From contig CACHFM010000002.1 of NCBI GenBank assembly GCA_902579105.1, forward strand, positions 62,001 through 126,000: a stretch of 64,000 nucleotides of DNA, given 5' to 3'. The notes beneath the pieces were generated by a model. That model had not been told where the DNA came from, did not search any database, and saw nothing but the letters and a program-made list of their open reading frames with translations. The position numbers were made by a program, and so were the translations under genes. Below, piece by piece: positions 55,772 through 64,000 of the stretch (its first letter is position 1; every line of letters starts with the position of its first letter). The DNA comes from an uncultured Pelagibacteraceae bacterium (GTDB lineage: Bacteria > Pseudomonadota > Alphaproteobacteria > Pelagibacterales > Pelagibacteraceae).

Positions 55772-56781
55772 AATTTAATTTTCTCTAATTTTTTTGTTTT
55801 TAAAGATTTAGCAGCTGTCTCTGCCAAAATTAATGATAATCTACCATCTTCAAAATTTGCCAACGGTTTAATATTTTTTTTACTGAGTTTTGCTAAATCA
55901 TTTAACTGAATTTTGTAAGCTTCAGAATATCTTTCAATAAAAAAATTTTTAAAGGTAGATTTATTGTTGGTTGAATTTTTAGAATAAAAGACAGTCTCTA
56001 GATCTCTTTGATTATCAGAAATTATCATGCCTTTAGAGCCAAAGAGCTCAATTCGTTGATCATATCCAAAACTACAATGTCTGGAGTTTGTTATGATGCA
56101 TTGCACTCCTTTTTTTGTTTTCATCACAACAGTAGCTAGTTCTAAATCTTTAATTTTTTTAAATTTTTTATCTATGAAATATTCACCTGTCGCAAATAAA
56201 CAATTAAATTCATCTGATCCAGCATAATATCTGGCTAAATCAAAATCATGAATCATCATGTCTTTAAATATGCCACCAGATGTCTTTAAATAGTTGAACG
56301 GAGGCGGGGCAGGGTCACGGCTTGTTATTATTATTTTTTCCAACTTACCTATTTTACCTTTGAGTAAATTTTTTTTTAAAGAGTTATGAGCGGGATCATA
56401 TCTTCTGTTAAAGCCAATTTGTATTTTTGGATTATATTTTTCAATAATTTTTTTGCATTCATTAATTTTTTTTAAGTTTAAGTCCAAAGGTTTTTCACAA
56501 AAAACGGTTTTTTTATTTTTAACTGCTTCTTTTATAAATTTTAAATGAGTTTTAGTACTTGTAGAAATAAAAATACTTTTAATACTTTTATCCTTAAAAG
56601 CTACAGAAGGACTTTCAATAGATGTAGATTGATATTTTTTAGATAATTTTTTTGATAATTTTTTATCTATATCAAAAATATATTTTAAATTAAATTCAGG
56701 ATGATTAATTAAATTTTCAGCATGCATTTGACCAATTCTTCCAAGGCCAAATAAAGCAATATTTATTATATTTTTGTCCAT
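55768..56781 (-). CDS. iolG: Gfo/Idh/MocA-family dehydrogenase, inositol 2-dehydrogenase-like (IolG)
   Basis: 337 aa. Rossmann NAD(P) motif GLGRIGQMHAENL, catalytic Lys in FCEKPLDLN, and the segment TSRDPAPPPFNYLKTSGGIFKDMMIHDFDLARY, which closely resembles inositol 2-dehydrogenase. Would oxidise myo-inositol to inosose in the cytosol. Overlaps the second Gfo/Idh gene by 16 bases; IolE, the next pathway enzyme, lies within 1.2 kb. Related sugar dehydrogenases cannot be fully excluded. Confidence 0.78.
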   Translation of the reverse strand: MDKNIINIALFGLGRIGQMHAENLINHPEFNLKYIFDIDKKLSKKLSKKYQSTSIESPSVAFKDKSIKSIFISTSTKTHLKFIKEAVKNKKTVFCEKPLDLNLKKINECKKIIEKYNPKIQIGFNRRYDPAHNSLKKNLLKGKIGKLEKIIITSRDPAPPPFNYLKTSGGIFKDMMIHDFDLARYYAGSDEFNCLFATGEYFIDKKFKKIKDLELATVVMKTKKGVQCIITNSRHCSFGYDQRIELFGSKGMIISDNQRDLETVFYSKNSTNNKSTFKNFFIERYSEAYKIQLNDLAKLSKKNIKPLANFEDGRLSLILAETAAKSLKTKKLEKIKF

Positions 56782-57899
56782 CTTTTTCTTTTAGAAGAAA
56801 TTTTACATGCATTTATAAACTTAGCAGTTTCTAATCCCTCATCTTCATTTGGGTAAAAAAATCTTTTTTTAGATTTAGTTCTTAATGAGTCAGAAAATTC
56901 TCTATAAATATTTGCAAAAGCATCTAAATATCCTTCAGGATGGCCAAATTTAATTCTTGAAAATTTTTTGGATAATTTTGCATTATAAAATCCTCGTTCA
57001 AGTAATTTAACAGCTCCTTTACTGGGATTTAATTTTAAATAACCAGGGTCATTTTGCACCCATTCCAAACTACCTTTAGAGCCAAATATTCTTATTCTTA
57101 AACCGTAAATACCACCTTTGGCCATTACACTTGTCCAGAGCATTCCTTTGGCTCCATTAGTAAAGTTGATCATTACTTGAGCATTGTCATCCATTTTAAT
57201 TTTATTTGAAATTTGTTTTATATCAGCAAATACTTGTTTTCCTTTTAATCCAGAAATATATGTTGCAAGATGATATGCATGAGTTCCAATTTCATTAAGC
57301 ACAGCTGAAGTTCCAACTATTTTATTATCTATTTTCCATTTTAATTTCTTTTTTGCATTTTTAGAAGTTATCTTTATTCCTTCAGACCAGTCTTGAACAT
57401 ATTCTACGTTAACATATTCAACTTTGCCGATTTTACCTTTTTCAATCAATACTTTAGCCTCTCTAACCATAGGATAAGATGAATAATTATGAGTTAAGGC
57501 ATATTTAATTTTTTTATTAGATTTTATTTTTTTATATAATTTTTTAGCTTGATCTATATTTCCAGCAAAAGGCTTGTCGGAGATAATGTGAATATTTTTA
57601 TCAATAAATTTTTCTGCTATAATTTGGTGACTTCCAGGAGGTGTCATTATTGAAACAACCTGAATACCATCATTTCGTTTAGATTCTTTGTCTGCCATTT
57701 CTTTATAGTTCGTGTAACATCTGTCTTTTGAAATCCCCATATTTCTTCCAAAACTTATTGATAATTTTGGATTTCTTGAAAAAACACCTGCAACTATTTC
57801 ATAACGATTATCAAATCTTGCAGAAATTCTATGTACATGACCAATCCAAGATTTTGGACCTCCACCAACTATTCCTAAAGATAATATTTTTGTTTTCAT
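56766..57899 (-). CDS. Gfo/Idh/MocA-family oxidoreductase of the inositol locus
   Basis: 377 aa from the ATG at 57899. The open frame extends upstream to 58178, but that extension runs antisense through the iolE gene and is rejected. N-terminus LGIVGGGPKSWIGHVHRISA is the variant Rossmann motif found in inositol-associated members; IISDKPFAG holds the catalytic Lys and NEIGTHAYHLATYISG the His. Reaction unknown; perhaps epimerises or oxidises an inositol derivative. Divergent from iolE with 40 bases between start codons. Confidence 0.85.
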   Translation of the reverse strand: MKTKILSLGIVGGGPKSWIGHVHRISARFDNRYEIVAGVFSRNPKLSISFGRNMGISKDRCYTNYKEMADKESKRNDGIQVVSIMTPPGSHQIIAEKFIDKNIHIISDKPFAGNIDQAKKLYKKIKSNKKIKYALTHNYSSYPMVREAKVLIEKGKIGKVEYVNVEYVQDWSEGIKITSKNAKKKLKWKIDNKIVGTSAVLNEIGTHAYHLATYISGLKGKQVFADIKQISNKIKMDDNAQVMINFTNGAKGMLWTSVMAKGGIYGLRIRIFGSKGSLEWVQNDPGYLKLNPSKGAVKLLERGFYNAKLSKKFSRIKFGHPEGYLDAFANIYREFSDSLRTKSKKRFFYPNEDEGLETAKFINACKISSKRKRWTKI

Positions 57900-57939
57900 T
57901 GTGTTTACAGTTTCATATATCATAACAAAAAGAAATATT

Positions 57940-58839
57940 ATGTCAGTAAAATTAGGAATAGCACCCATAGCTTGGAGCAATGATGACATGCCTGAACTAG
58001 GAGGGAACACTCCTTTAGAACAATGTCTTTCAGAAGCAAATGAAGCTGGATTTTCAGGAATAGAGTCTGGAGGTAAATTTCCAAAAAAATCTGAAGAACT
58101 TATTCCTTTATTAGAAAAATATAATTTAAAATTATGTTCAGGATGGTATGGAGCAAATTTAAGAAAAAATTCAGTCAAAGAAGAAATAAAATCAATTCAA
58201 GAGCAACTAAAACTTTTTCAAGATTGTAAAGCACCCTGTATAGTTTTTGCAGAAGTTTCTGATTCAATTGCAGGTGATCCTAATAGACCTTTGTCAACTA
58301 GACCTCAAATGGACAAAGAAGAGTGGATTATTTTTTGTAAAAAAATTTCAGAAATAGGAAAGTATCTAGAAGATGAAGGTATGCCATTAGCTTATCATCA
58401 TCATATGGGAACAGTAATTGAATCACAAAGAGATACAGAAAGATTGCTAGAAAACACCAAAGATCAAGTTAAACTAATTCTAGATACTGGACATATGCTT
58501 TTTGCTGGAGGTAATTCTATTGAAGTAGCTAAAAATTTTAAAGAAAGAGTTATTCACGTTCATTGTAAAGATATGAGAAAACATATTTTAGATAGATCAT
58601 TGAAAGAAGATTTAAGTTTTCGCCAAGCTTTTTTGGAGGGTGCTTTCACTGTTCCAGGAGATGGTTGTATTAATTATGAACCGCTTTTAAAATTTTTAAA
58701 AGAAAATTACTATAATGGTTGGCTTGTGGTAGAAGCAGAACAGGATCCAGCTAAAGCAAATCCATTAAAATATGCAAAAATAGGTTACAACTATTTATTT
58801 AATGTTTGTAAGAATATTAATTTAGAAATTACTTTATAA
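57940..58839 (+). CDS. iolE: Inosose dehydratase IolE-like
   Basis: 299 aa from the ATG at 57940 (an upstream GTG at 57901 would add 13 non-conserved residues). AP-endonuclease/xylose isomerase-like TIM barrel. GIAPIAWSNDDMPELGG and GFSGIESGGKFP, plus AYHHHMGTVIES, LILDTGHMLFAG and HVHCKDM, are IolE hallmarks and metal ligands. Converts inosose to a diketone. Its end overlaps the convergent dehydrogenase gene by 6 bases. Confidence 0.88.
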   Translation: MSVKLGIAPIAWSNDDMPELGGNTPLEQCLSEANEAGFSGIESGGKFPKKSEELIPLLEKYNLKLCSGWYGANLRKNSVKEEIKSIQEQLKLFQDCKAPCIVFAEVSDSIAGDPNRPLSTRPQMDKEEWIIFCKKISEIGKYLEDEGMPLAYHHHMGTVIESQRDTERLLENTKDQVKLILDTGHMLFAGGNSIEVAKNFKERVIHVHCKDMRKHILDRSLKEDLSFRQAFLEGAFTVPGDGCINYEPLLKFLKENYYNGWLVVEAEQDPAKANPLKYAKIGYNYLFNVCKNINLEITL

Positions 58840-59799
58840 TTTTATTATTTTTGATTTTTCTAATTTATCATCAAAAAAATCGATAATATTTTGAATTGTT
58901 TCTTTAGCCATTCTCACCATACACTCTTCTGTAAATGCGGCTGTATGTGGACTTAAATAAACTTTCTCATTTTTTAAAAGTGGATTATTATTTTCAGGCG
59001 GTTCTTTTTTAAATACGTCTATAGCAGCTCCAAAAATTAAGTTTTCATTTAAAGCTTTATCAAGATCTTCTTCATGAATAATTCCACCTCTTGCTGCATT
59101 TATTATAATACAATTTTTCTTCATTGTTTTTAATAAATCATAATTAATTAAATTTTCTGTTTTATCTGTTAAAGGCATATGAAGAGATATAACATCCATT
59201 ATTTTTATTGCTTCCATAAGATCTTCTACTTTTTTTCCACCTAGTTCTTCGATTTTATCTTTTTTAACAAATGGATCGTATACAAAGATATTCATTTCAA
59301 AGCCTAAACATCTTTTAATAAGAGCTTTTCCAATTCTTCCAAACCCCATTATGAGAAAATTTTTTTTCCATATTTCTATTGTTTTAGGTAATTTATTTCT
59401 GTCTTTAAAATTTCCATCCCTAACAGTTTTGTCAAATAAATCCTTTCTTTTTGCAATATTTAACAAAACAAACATTACATGCTCTGAAACTGTTACAGCA
59501 TTAGCATTAGCAGTTATTGCAATTTTTATATCTTTTTCTTTAGTTTTTTTTAAATCAATATTGTCATAACCAACTCCATGTCTTGAAATAATTTTAAGAT
59601 TTTTTGCTTCTTGAATTACCTCTCCAGGTAATTTTGCAATTCTAATGGATGCACCATCGCAATCTTTTATTTTAGACTTTAAATTTTCTACCGATACATC
59701 TTCAGTAACTTCAACATCAAAATTAGGATGATTATTAATTAACTCCATTCCTTTTTCATGAACTTTTTGAATAATTAATATCTTTTTTTTGCTACTCAT
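58834..59799 (-). CDS. D-2-hydroxyacid dehydrogenase (SerA-like)
   Basis: 321 aa. NAD-binding loop IMGFGRIGKALIKRCLG and the catalytic set Arg (INAARGGIIHEEDLDKAL), Glu and His (SPHTAAFTEE). Length lacks the extra ACT domain of long phosphoglycerate dehydrogenases. The substrate is unknown; position next to iolE and the TRAP operon suggests a hydroxy acid produced or imported in that pathway. Divergent from dctQ across a 110-base gap. Confidence 0.87.
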   Translation of the reverse strand: MSSKKKILIIQKVHEKGMELINNHPNFDVEVTEDVSVENLKSKIKDCDGASIRIAKLPGEVIQEAKNLKIISRHGVGYDNIDLKKTKEKDIKIAITANANAVTVSEHVMFVLLNIAKRKDLFDKTVRDGNFKDRNKLPKTIEIWKKNFLIMGFGRIGKALIKRCLGFEMNIFVYDPFVKKDKIEELGGKKVEDLMEAIKIMDVISLHMPLTDKTENLINYDLLKTMKKNCIIINAARGGIIHEEDLDKALNENLIFGAAIDVFKKEPPENNNPLLKNEKVYLSPHTAAFTEECMVRMAKETIQNIIDFFDDKLEKSKIIKL

Positions 59800-59909
59800 A
59801 AATATAAATAACTTTTAATGAAGGCATTTTTAATACGAAAATTATCTAATAAAGTAAATTAGTTTTTTATTAAAGTTGTAATTATTTAATTATTAAAATA
59901 GATTTAGCT

Positions 59910-60506
59910 GTGAATTTGACAATTAAAACTCTTTTATTCTTTTTTAATTTACTGGAGAAAATAAATACATTTTTTTTAAGAATTGGCAGACAATTTGCTT
60001 GGATAGCAATATTTTTGATGGTTGTTGTCATAATAATACAAGTTTTTTTTAGGTATGTATTAAATAACGCTTTGCCCTGGCCTGATGAGTTAGCTAGATT
60101 TTTAATGCTTTGGATGACAGGCCTAATTGCTCCATCAGCCTATAGATGGGGAGGTTTTGTATCTATTGATATTTTAGAAAGATTTTTACCTAAATTATTA
60201 TCAACTTTATTAACTATTTTTATTTTGTTTGTTTCATTATGTGTTTTAGTAATTGGCTTTGAACTAGGCTTAAAACATATTAATGCAGGCTGGATATTTA
60301 ATTCATCATCAATAAAAATTCCTTTTCATTTGATAGGTGGAAAAACTGAACCAATAAAATTAGCTTGGATGTACATGTCTTTGCCAGTTGGTATTGTTTT
60401 TTTAATATCAGTGAATATTGAATTAATTTTTCGAAAGATACTTACTAATTTTACAAAATTAGAATTACCTGAAGATTTTGATAAACAAAAACTGGAGGTC
60501 AAGTAA
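59910..60506 (+). CDS. dctQ: TRAP transporter small membrane subunit (DctQ)
   Basis: 198 aa, four membrane segments (about residues 32-52, 62-77, 101-122 and 148-168). The pattern FRYVLNNALPWPDELARFLMLWMTGL is typical for DctQ. The start codon is GTG at 59910, with an in-frame Asn-Leu next. Its stop overlaps the dctM ATG by 1 base. Together with dctM and dctP it forms a sodium-coupled uptake system. Confidence 0.92.
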   Translation: MNLTIKTLLFFFNLLEKINTFFLRIGRQFAWIAIFLMVVVIIIQVFFRYVLNNALPWPDELARFLMLWMTGLIAPSAYRWGGFVSIDILERFLPKLLSTLLTIFILFVSLCVLVIGFELGLKHINAGWIFNSSSIKIPFHLIGGKTEPIKLAWMYMSLPVGIVFLISVNIELIFRKILTNFTKLELPEDFDKQKLEVK

Positions 60507-61795
60507 TGTTAATTTGGTTTCTCCCTTTGTTTTTATTATTTCTATTAATCGGATTACCAGTTTTTTTTGGTCTTCTTGCTGCACCTGGAATTTTACTTTT
60601 ATTAAATGACCAAGCTAGAGATGGAGCAATGCTATATAGAAATATTTATAATGGAATAGATAGCTTTCCTTTAATGGCTATTCCATTTTTTATGTTAGCG
60701 GGTGAATTGATGAATAGAGGTGGAATTACACTTCGATTGGTAGAGTTTAGTCAGGCAATGATGGGACATTTAAAAGGAGGTTTAGCTCATGTTAATGTTT
60801 TGACATCAATGTTATTTGCAGGGTTATCTGGTTCAGCAGTAGCAGATACATCTGCAATTGGATCAATGTTAATTCCAGCAATGGAAAAACAAGGTTACAC
60901 AAGAAAATTTGCAGCAGCTATTACAGCAGCAAGTTCTGTTATTGGACCAATAATTCCTCCATCAGGAATTATGATTATATATGCATATGTGATGGGAGAG
61001 AGTGTAGCAGCTTTATTTTTAGCTGGGATTGTGCCTGGAATTTTAGTTGGGGTTAGTTTGATGATCACAATTAAATTTATGTCTAAAAGATATAATTTTC
61101 CAGCTGTGACCAAAAAAACTACATGGAGTCAAAGAGGTAAAGCATCTCTTAAAGCTTTTTTCCCTTTAATGACACCTGTAATAATTTTAGGAGGAATACT
61201 AGGTGGAATTTTTACTCCTACAGAAGCTTCTGCTGTTGCTGCAGCGTATGCAATGTTTATAGGTTTATTTGTTTTAAAATCTTTAGAGTGGAGAGAGATA
61301 CCAAAAGTAATGACAAAAGCTGCAATGGTATCTTCAGTTGTTCTTTTGTTAGTAGGTGCAGCAATGGCTTTTAAAACTGTAGTAAGTTTATCCCATGCAC
61401 CAGAGTATCTTGCTCAGTTTGTTTTAGGATTAACTGAAAACCCTTACATTTTATTATTTCTTATAAATATTTTATTATTTATTGTTGGAATGTTTTTAGA
61501 TGCAGGTCCTGCAATAATAATTTTAGGACCTATCCTAGGACCAGTTTTTGTAGAACTTGGTGTTCATCCTGTTCATTTCGCAATAATAATGTCAGTTAAT
61601 TTAACAGTTGGTTTAGCAACACCACCAATGGGTCTTGTACTTTTTGTTGCTTCTTCTGTATCTGGTGAAAGGGTTGAAACAATAGCAAAAGCCATATTGC
61701 CCTTCTTGGTTGTGGAAGCTATAGTGATTTTTTTAATAACATATTTTCCATCAATCTCTATGGCTATACCTTTACTAACAGGTTTTGCAAAATAG
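60506..61795 (+). CDS. dctM: TRAP transporter large membrane subunit (DctM)
   Basis: 429 aa, about 11-12 membrane segments. Conserved segments are IPFFMLAGELMNRGGIT, GLSGSAVADTSAIGSMLIPAM, ASSVIGPIIPPSGIMIIYAY and NLTVGLATPPMGLVLFV. It is the transport channel. Transcribed with dctQ; 91 bases separate it from dctP. Confidence 0.95.
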   Translation: MLIWFLPLFLLFLLIGLPVFFGLLAAPGILLLLNDQARDGAMLYRNIYNGIDSFPLMAIPFFMLAGELMNRGGITLRLVEFSQAMMGHLKGGLAHVNVLTSMLFAGLSGSAVADTSAIGSMLIPAMEKQGYTRKFAAAITAASSVIGPIIPPSGIMIIYAYVMGESVAALFLAGIVPGILVGVSLMITIKFMSKRYNFPAVTKKTTWSQRGKASLKAFFPLMTPVIILGGILGGIFTPTEASAVAAAYAMFIGLFVLKSLEWREIPKVMTKAAMVSSVVLLLVGAAMAFKTVVSLSHAPEYLAQFVLGLTENPYILLFLINILLFIVGMFLDAGPAIIILGPILGPVFVELGVHPVHFAIIMSVNLTVGLATPPMGLVLFVASSVSGERVETIAKAILPFLVVEAIVIFLITYFPSISMAIPLLTGFAK

Positions 61796-61871
61796 CTTGT
61801 AAATTTCTTTATTAATAAGCCAATAGACTCTCAAATCTTATTTAAGTATAGTTTTATACATAAATATTTAA

Positions 61872-61879
61872 AGAGAGGG
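61872..61879 (+). promoter_or_regulatory. Strong ribosome-binding site for dctP
   Basis: A purine-rich AGAGAGGG precedes the ATG at 61887 by 7 bases, clearly stronger than the weak or absent sites in front of most genes in this window. It fits high expression of the periplasmic binding protein relative to the two membrane subunits. Confidence 0.6.
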
Positions 61880-61886
61880 GATAATT

Positions 61887-62939
61887 ATGATTAAACTTAT
61901 AAGATCATTTTTTTCATTATTATTCTTGATTGGATTTACAGCATCAGTTTCTGCTGCAGATTACAATTTAAGAATGACAATGAACTCTAATGATCAAGAT
62001 GAAGACTATGATGGTGCAGTAGTTTTTAAAAACTATGTTGAAGCGGCATCAAACGGTAAAATAGCTGTAGAGCTTTTTGTAGGTACTCAACTTTGTTCAA
62101 AAGGTGCGGAGTGTTTACAAGGTATATCTGATGGAAGTATTGATATTTACATATCTACATCTGGAGGAGCTGCAGGAGTATTCCCATATGTTCAAGTTTT
62201 AGATCTACCATATTTAATGGCAGATGACAGAATTGCTGAAGATGTAATGCAAGGTGATTTTGTTAGAACTATGAGAAAAATGGCTCTTAAAGATTCTAGT
62301 AACTCAATCAGACTAATGACAATCGGAAATACTGGTGGATGGAGAAATTTTGCAAATACTAAAAGAAGAATTGCAAATCCATCTGACATGAAAGGTTTAA
62401 AAATTAGAACTGTAGTAGCTGATTTACCTCAAGAGCTTGTAAAAGCTTTAGGCGCATCACCAACTCCTATTCCATGGCCTGAACTATTTACATCATTTCA
62501 AACTGGTGTAGTTGAAGGTTCTAAAAATGGAATAACTGACATTATGAACATGAAGTTTCCTGACGCAGGTCTAAAGTATGTTACATTAGATGGTCATGCA
62601 TACATGGGAGCACTATGGTGGATGAACAATGCAAAATATGAATCAATGTCAAAAGAACTTAAAAAAGTTGTGACAGATGGATTTTATGCTTTACAACAAG
62701 CAACTTTCGCATCTCCAAAGAGAAAATCAATCAAAGCTTATGAAGATTTTGTAGCGGGTGGAGGAGATCTATATGTTCCTACTCCAGATCAAAAAGCTAG
62801 CTTTAAAAAAGCTGCTAGCCCAGTATACGATTGGTTTAAATCTAACGTTAAAGGCGGTGGAGAAATCTTTAACGCTTTAACTAGTGCAGTTGCTGATGCA
62901 GAGAAAAGAGCATCAAGTGGTTACAATAAAGATTTATAA
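61887..62939 (+). CDS. dctP: TRAP transporter substrate-binding protein (DctP)
   Basis: 350 aa. Signal peptide of about 23 residues ends at SVSAA. The conserved Arg expected to bind substrate carboxylate is in KGLKIRTVV, and TPIPWPELFTSFQTGVVEGSKNGITD is the typical DctP region. Ligand unknown; carboxylate-bearing compounds are expected. Base composition of this gene is visibly less AT-rich than many neighbours, usual for highly expressed genes. Followed by a hairpin terminator at 62958. Confidence 0.94.
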   Translation: MIKLIRSFFSLLFLIGFTASVSAADYNLRMTMNSNDQDEDYDGAVVFKNYVEAASNGKIAVELFVGTQLCSKGAECLQGISDGSIDIYISTSGGAAGVFPYVQVLDLPYLMADDRIAEDVMQGDFVRTMRKMALKDSSNSIRLMTIGNTGGWRNFANTKRRIANPSDMKGLKIRTVVADLPQELVKALGASPTPIPWPELFTSFQTGVVEGSKNGITDIMNMKFPDAGLKYVTLDGHAYMGALWWMNNAKYESMSKELKKVVTDGFYALQQATFASPKRKSIKAYEDFVAGGGDLYVPTPDQKASFKKAASPVYDWFKSNVKGGGEIFNALTSAVADAEKRASSGYNKDL

Positions 62940-62957
62940 TATTTAACAATTTTAATG

Positions 62958-62976
62958 GGGCGGATTTAATTCGCCC
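62958..62976 (+). terminator. Hairpin after dctP, possible bidirectional terminator
   Basis: GGGCGGA at 62958-62964 pairs with TTCGCCC at 62970-62976 around a TTTAA loop (7 pairs, one G-T). It is one of few GC-rich hairpins in the window. The following TATTATC is only a weak T-tract. It lies between the stops of convergent dctP and the Sel1 gene, so it may serve both. Confidence 0.6.
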
Positions 62977-62978
62977 TA

Positions 62979-63449
62979 TTATCTAAAAGGATATATCCAA
63001 GATTTATAATCTTTTATGAGTATATGAGCTTTTTCAATTTGATCAGGGGTCATTTTTTTAATAACTTCTTCTTGAGAAATTGCAGCATCAGGATCTCCGC
63101 CTATAGCAGACAAACCATACCACATGTAAGCTCGAACAAGATCAGGAGCAGGAAGTCCTCTTCCAATTTCGTAATACCAACCAACACCAGATTGAGCACC
63201 TGGATGACCTTTCATAGAAGATCTGAGATACCATTCGAAAGCTCTAACATCATCTCTTTCAACACCAAGACCCATAGCATACATAATTCCAATAAGTTCT
63301 TCGGCATCAGCATTTCCAGATCTAGCCGCTGGCATAAGCTCTTCCATAGCTTCTTTAAATTTTCCTTCTTCCATCAAATCTCTAGCATTTTCAATTTCTG
63401 CAAAAACTATAGAAGGAATAAACAAAATTATAAAAATATATTTAATCAT
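62979..63449 (-). CDS. Sel1-repeat secreted protein
   Basis: 156 aa. Signal peptide of about 17 residues (ends VFA). Two to three Sel1-type TPR repeats: GNADAEELIGIMYAMGLGVERD, DVRAFEWYLRSSMKGHPGAQSGVGWYYEIG, then DLVRAYMWYGLSAIGGDPDA. Such proteins are protein-interaction scaffolds in the periplasm; partner unknown. Its start codon lies inside the leader of the divergent cytochrome frame. Confidence 0.85.
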   Translation of the reverse strand: MIKYIFIILFIPSIVFAEIENARDLMEEGKFKEAMEELMPAARSGNADAEELIGIMYAMGLGVERDDVRAFEWYLRSSMKGHPGAQSGVGWYYEIGRGLPAPDLVRAYMWYGLSAIGGDPDAAISQEEVIKKMTPDQIEKAHILIKDYKSWIYPFR

Positions 63450-63455
63450 TTAAAA

Positions 63456-64000
63456 ATTATATTCTTTATAATTCTATTTTTAAATTCAGTAAATAAAACA
63501 TATGCTATTGAATTACCAAAACCATTAACTAAAGATGATTTTCATAAAGTTGATATAGAAAAAGTTAAAATTGGTAGACTTTTATTTCATGATAAAATTT
63601 TATCAGCAAATCGTAATATTGCTTGTGCAACTTGCCATAGCCATGATTTAGGAGGCTCAGATGGACTTTCATTAGGTATTGGAGAGGGTGGTATTGGTAT
63701 TGGGCTAAATAGGACTGCTGGCACTGGAGCTGATAGAATTAAAAAGCGAATTCCTAGAAATGCCTTAGCTTTATGGAATTTAGGATTTAAAGATATAAAT
63801 ACTTTATTACATGATGGAAGAGTAACTAAATCGAATATATTCGGTAATAACTTTAATACTCCAGCCCAAGAAGCTCTACCAAAAGGTCTTGATAATATTG
63901 TTGCAGTTCAGGCATTATTTCCAATGACAAGACAATTTGAGATGGCAGGCAATCCAGGTGAAAATGAAATAATAGGTTTAGTTTCAAAAGTTGGAAAAGA
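63456..64000 (+). CDS. Di-haem cytochrome c peroxidase-like protein (partial, start codon unclear)
   Basis: Runs off the right edge. A leader of about 16-20 hydrophobic residues (LKIIFFIILFLNSVNKTYA) precedes mature IELPKPLTKDDF. The first haem motif CATCH (codons 63624-63638) follows IGRLLFHDKILSANRNIA, typical of the CcpA/MauG family, and NALALWNLGFKDINTLLHDGR matches too. No ATG, GTG or TTG exists in frame near the leader; an ATT at 63456 or ATA at 63438 is the least bad start. The second haem is beyond the window. Confidence 0.72.
   Translation, partial: MIFFIILFLNSVNKTYAIELPKPLTKDDFHKVDIEKVKIGRLLFHDKILSANRNIACATCHSHDLGGSDGLSLGIGEGGIGIGLNRTAGTGADRIKKRIPRNALALWNLGFKDINTLLHDGRVTKSNIFGNNFNTPAQEALPKGLDNIVAVQALFPMTRQFEMAGNPGENEIIGLVSKVGK

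Noticed and set aside
57900-58178. Upstream extension of the Gfo/Idh gene by 93 codons
   Set aside because: It is antisense to the conserved N-terminus of iolE; the Rossmann motif starts right after the ATG at 57899.
61809-61818. Palindrome TTATTAATAA between dctM and dctP
   Set aside because: Too short and AT-only; such palindromes are expected by chance at this composition.
1-64000. tRNA genes, CRISPR arrays, insertion sequences, prophage or integrase genes
   Set aside because: Intergenic gaps were read and are too short or lack cloverleaf, repeat-spacer or transposase signals.

Overview
The window is an AT-rich, very gene-dense bacterial chromosome segment. Its gene order, small genes and minimal spacers fit a free-living streamlined alphaproteobacterium of the SAR11/Pelagibacter type. 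Markers for this are the alphaproteobacterial blocks rpsF-rpsR-rplI-dnaB, lptF-lptG-lptD-surA-pdxA-rsmA, purM-DUF2066-hdaA and NDUFA12-DUF2155 with accC-accB-aroQ, plus IscR-type sufBCDS with TRAP transport. The organism assignment is inference from order and composition. I found no tRNA, rRNA, CRISPR array, insertion sequence, prophage or attachment site. No gene-free stretch exceeds 300 bases; the largest is the area around 46.5 kb (245 bases), and it holds a small ORF.

Layout: 1-7.2 kb is a leftward run: S6, S18, L9, DnaB, an RND/MMPL exporter, CvpA, PurF and an HD-domain protein cut by the window edge. 7.3-9.9 kb runs rightward with fabD, fabG, acpP and gmk. 9.9-17.5 kb runs leftward with the outer-membrane/LPS export genes (lptF, lptG, lptD, surA) followed by pdxA and rsmA. 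17.5-31.2 kb is housekeeping: pepA, ndk, purN, purM, a DUF2066 protein, hdaA, aspS, a free-standing NrdJ-tail-like protein, NDUFA12, a DUF2155 protein, accC, accB, aroQ, thiS, thiG and an RNase E/G. 31.2-40.2 kb has PBP1A, prfB (with a programmed +1 frameshift), an AsmA-like protein, tyrS, anmK and an alpha/beta hydrolase.

40.2-46.5 kb is a complete SUF operon led by an IscR-type Rrf2 regulator whose promoter is overlapped by a palindrome. 46.5-50.4 kb has a 56-aa small ORF, glnA, a YbaK deacylase, an EamA transporter and a TauE/SafE exporter. 50.4-54.9 kb is a molybdopterin synthesis block (moaB apart; moaA-moaC-moaD-moaE together) fused in one run to the methionine-sulfoxide reductase msrP-msrQ and a DUF1244 gene. 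54.9-62.9 kb looks like an accessory catabolic island: PhyH dioxygenase, IolG-like and Gfo/Idh/MocA dehydrogenases, IolE, a D-2-hydroxyacid dehydrogenase and a complete TRAP transporter. 63-64 kb has a Sel1-repeat protein and the start of a di-haem peroxidase-like cytochrome cut by the window end.

The most notable observations are the prfB recoding site, a 93-bp in-frame tandem repeat in lptD, an RNase E without its zinc-link cysteines, the NrdJ-tail protein, a 12-bp perfect inverted repeat abutting the dnaB start, the cytochrome gene with no ATG/GTG/TTG start, and the systematic overlap of convergent gene ends. I see no clearly undescribed defence, mobile or RNA system.
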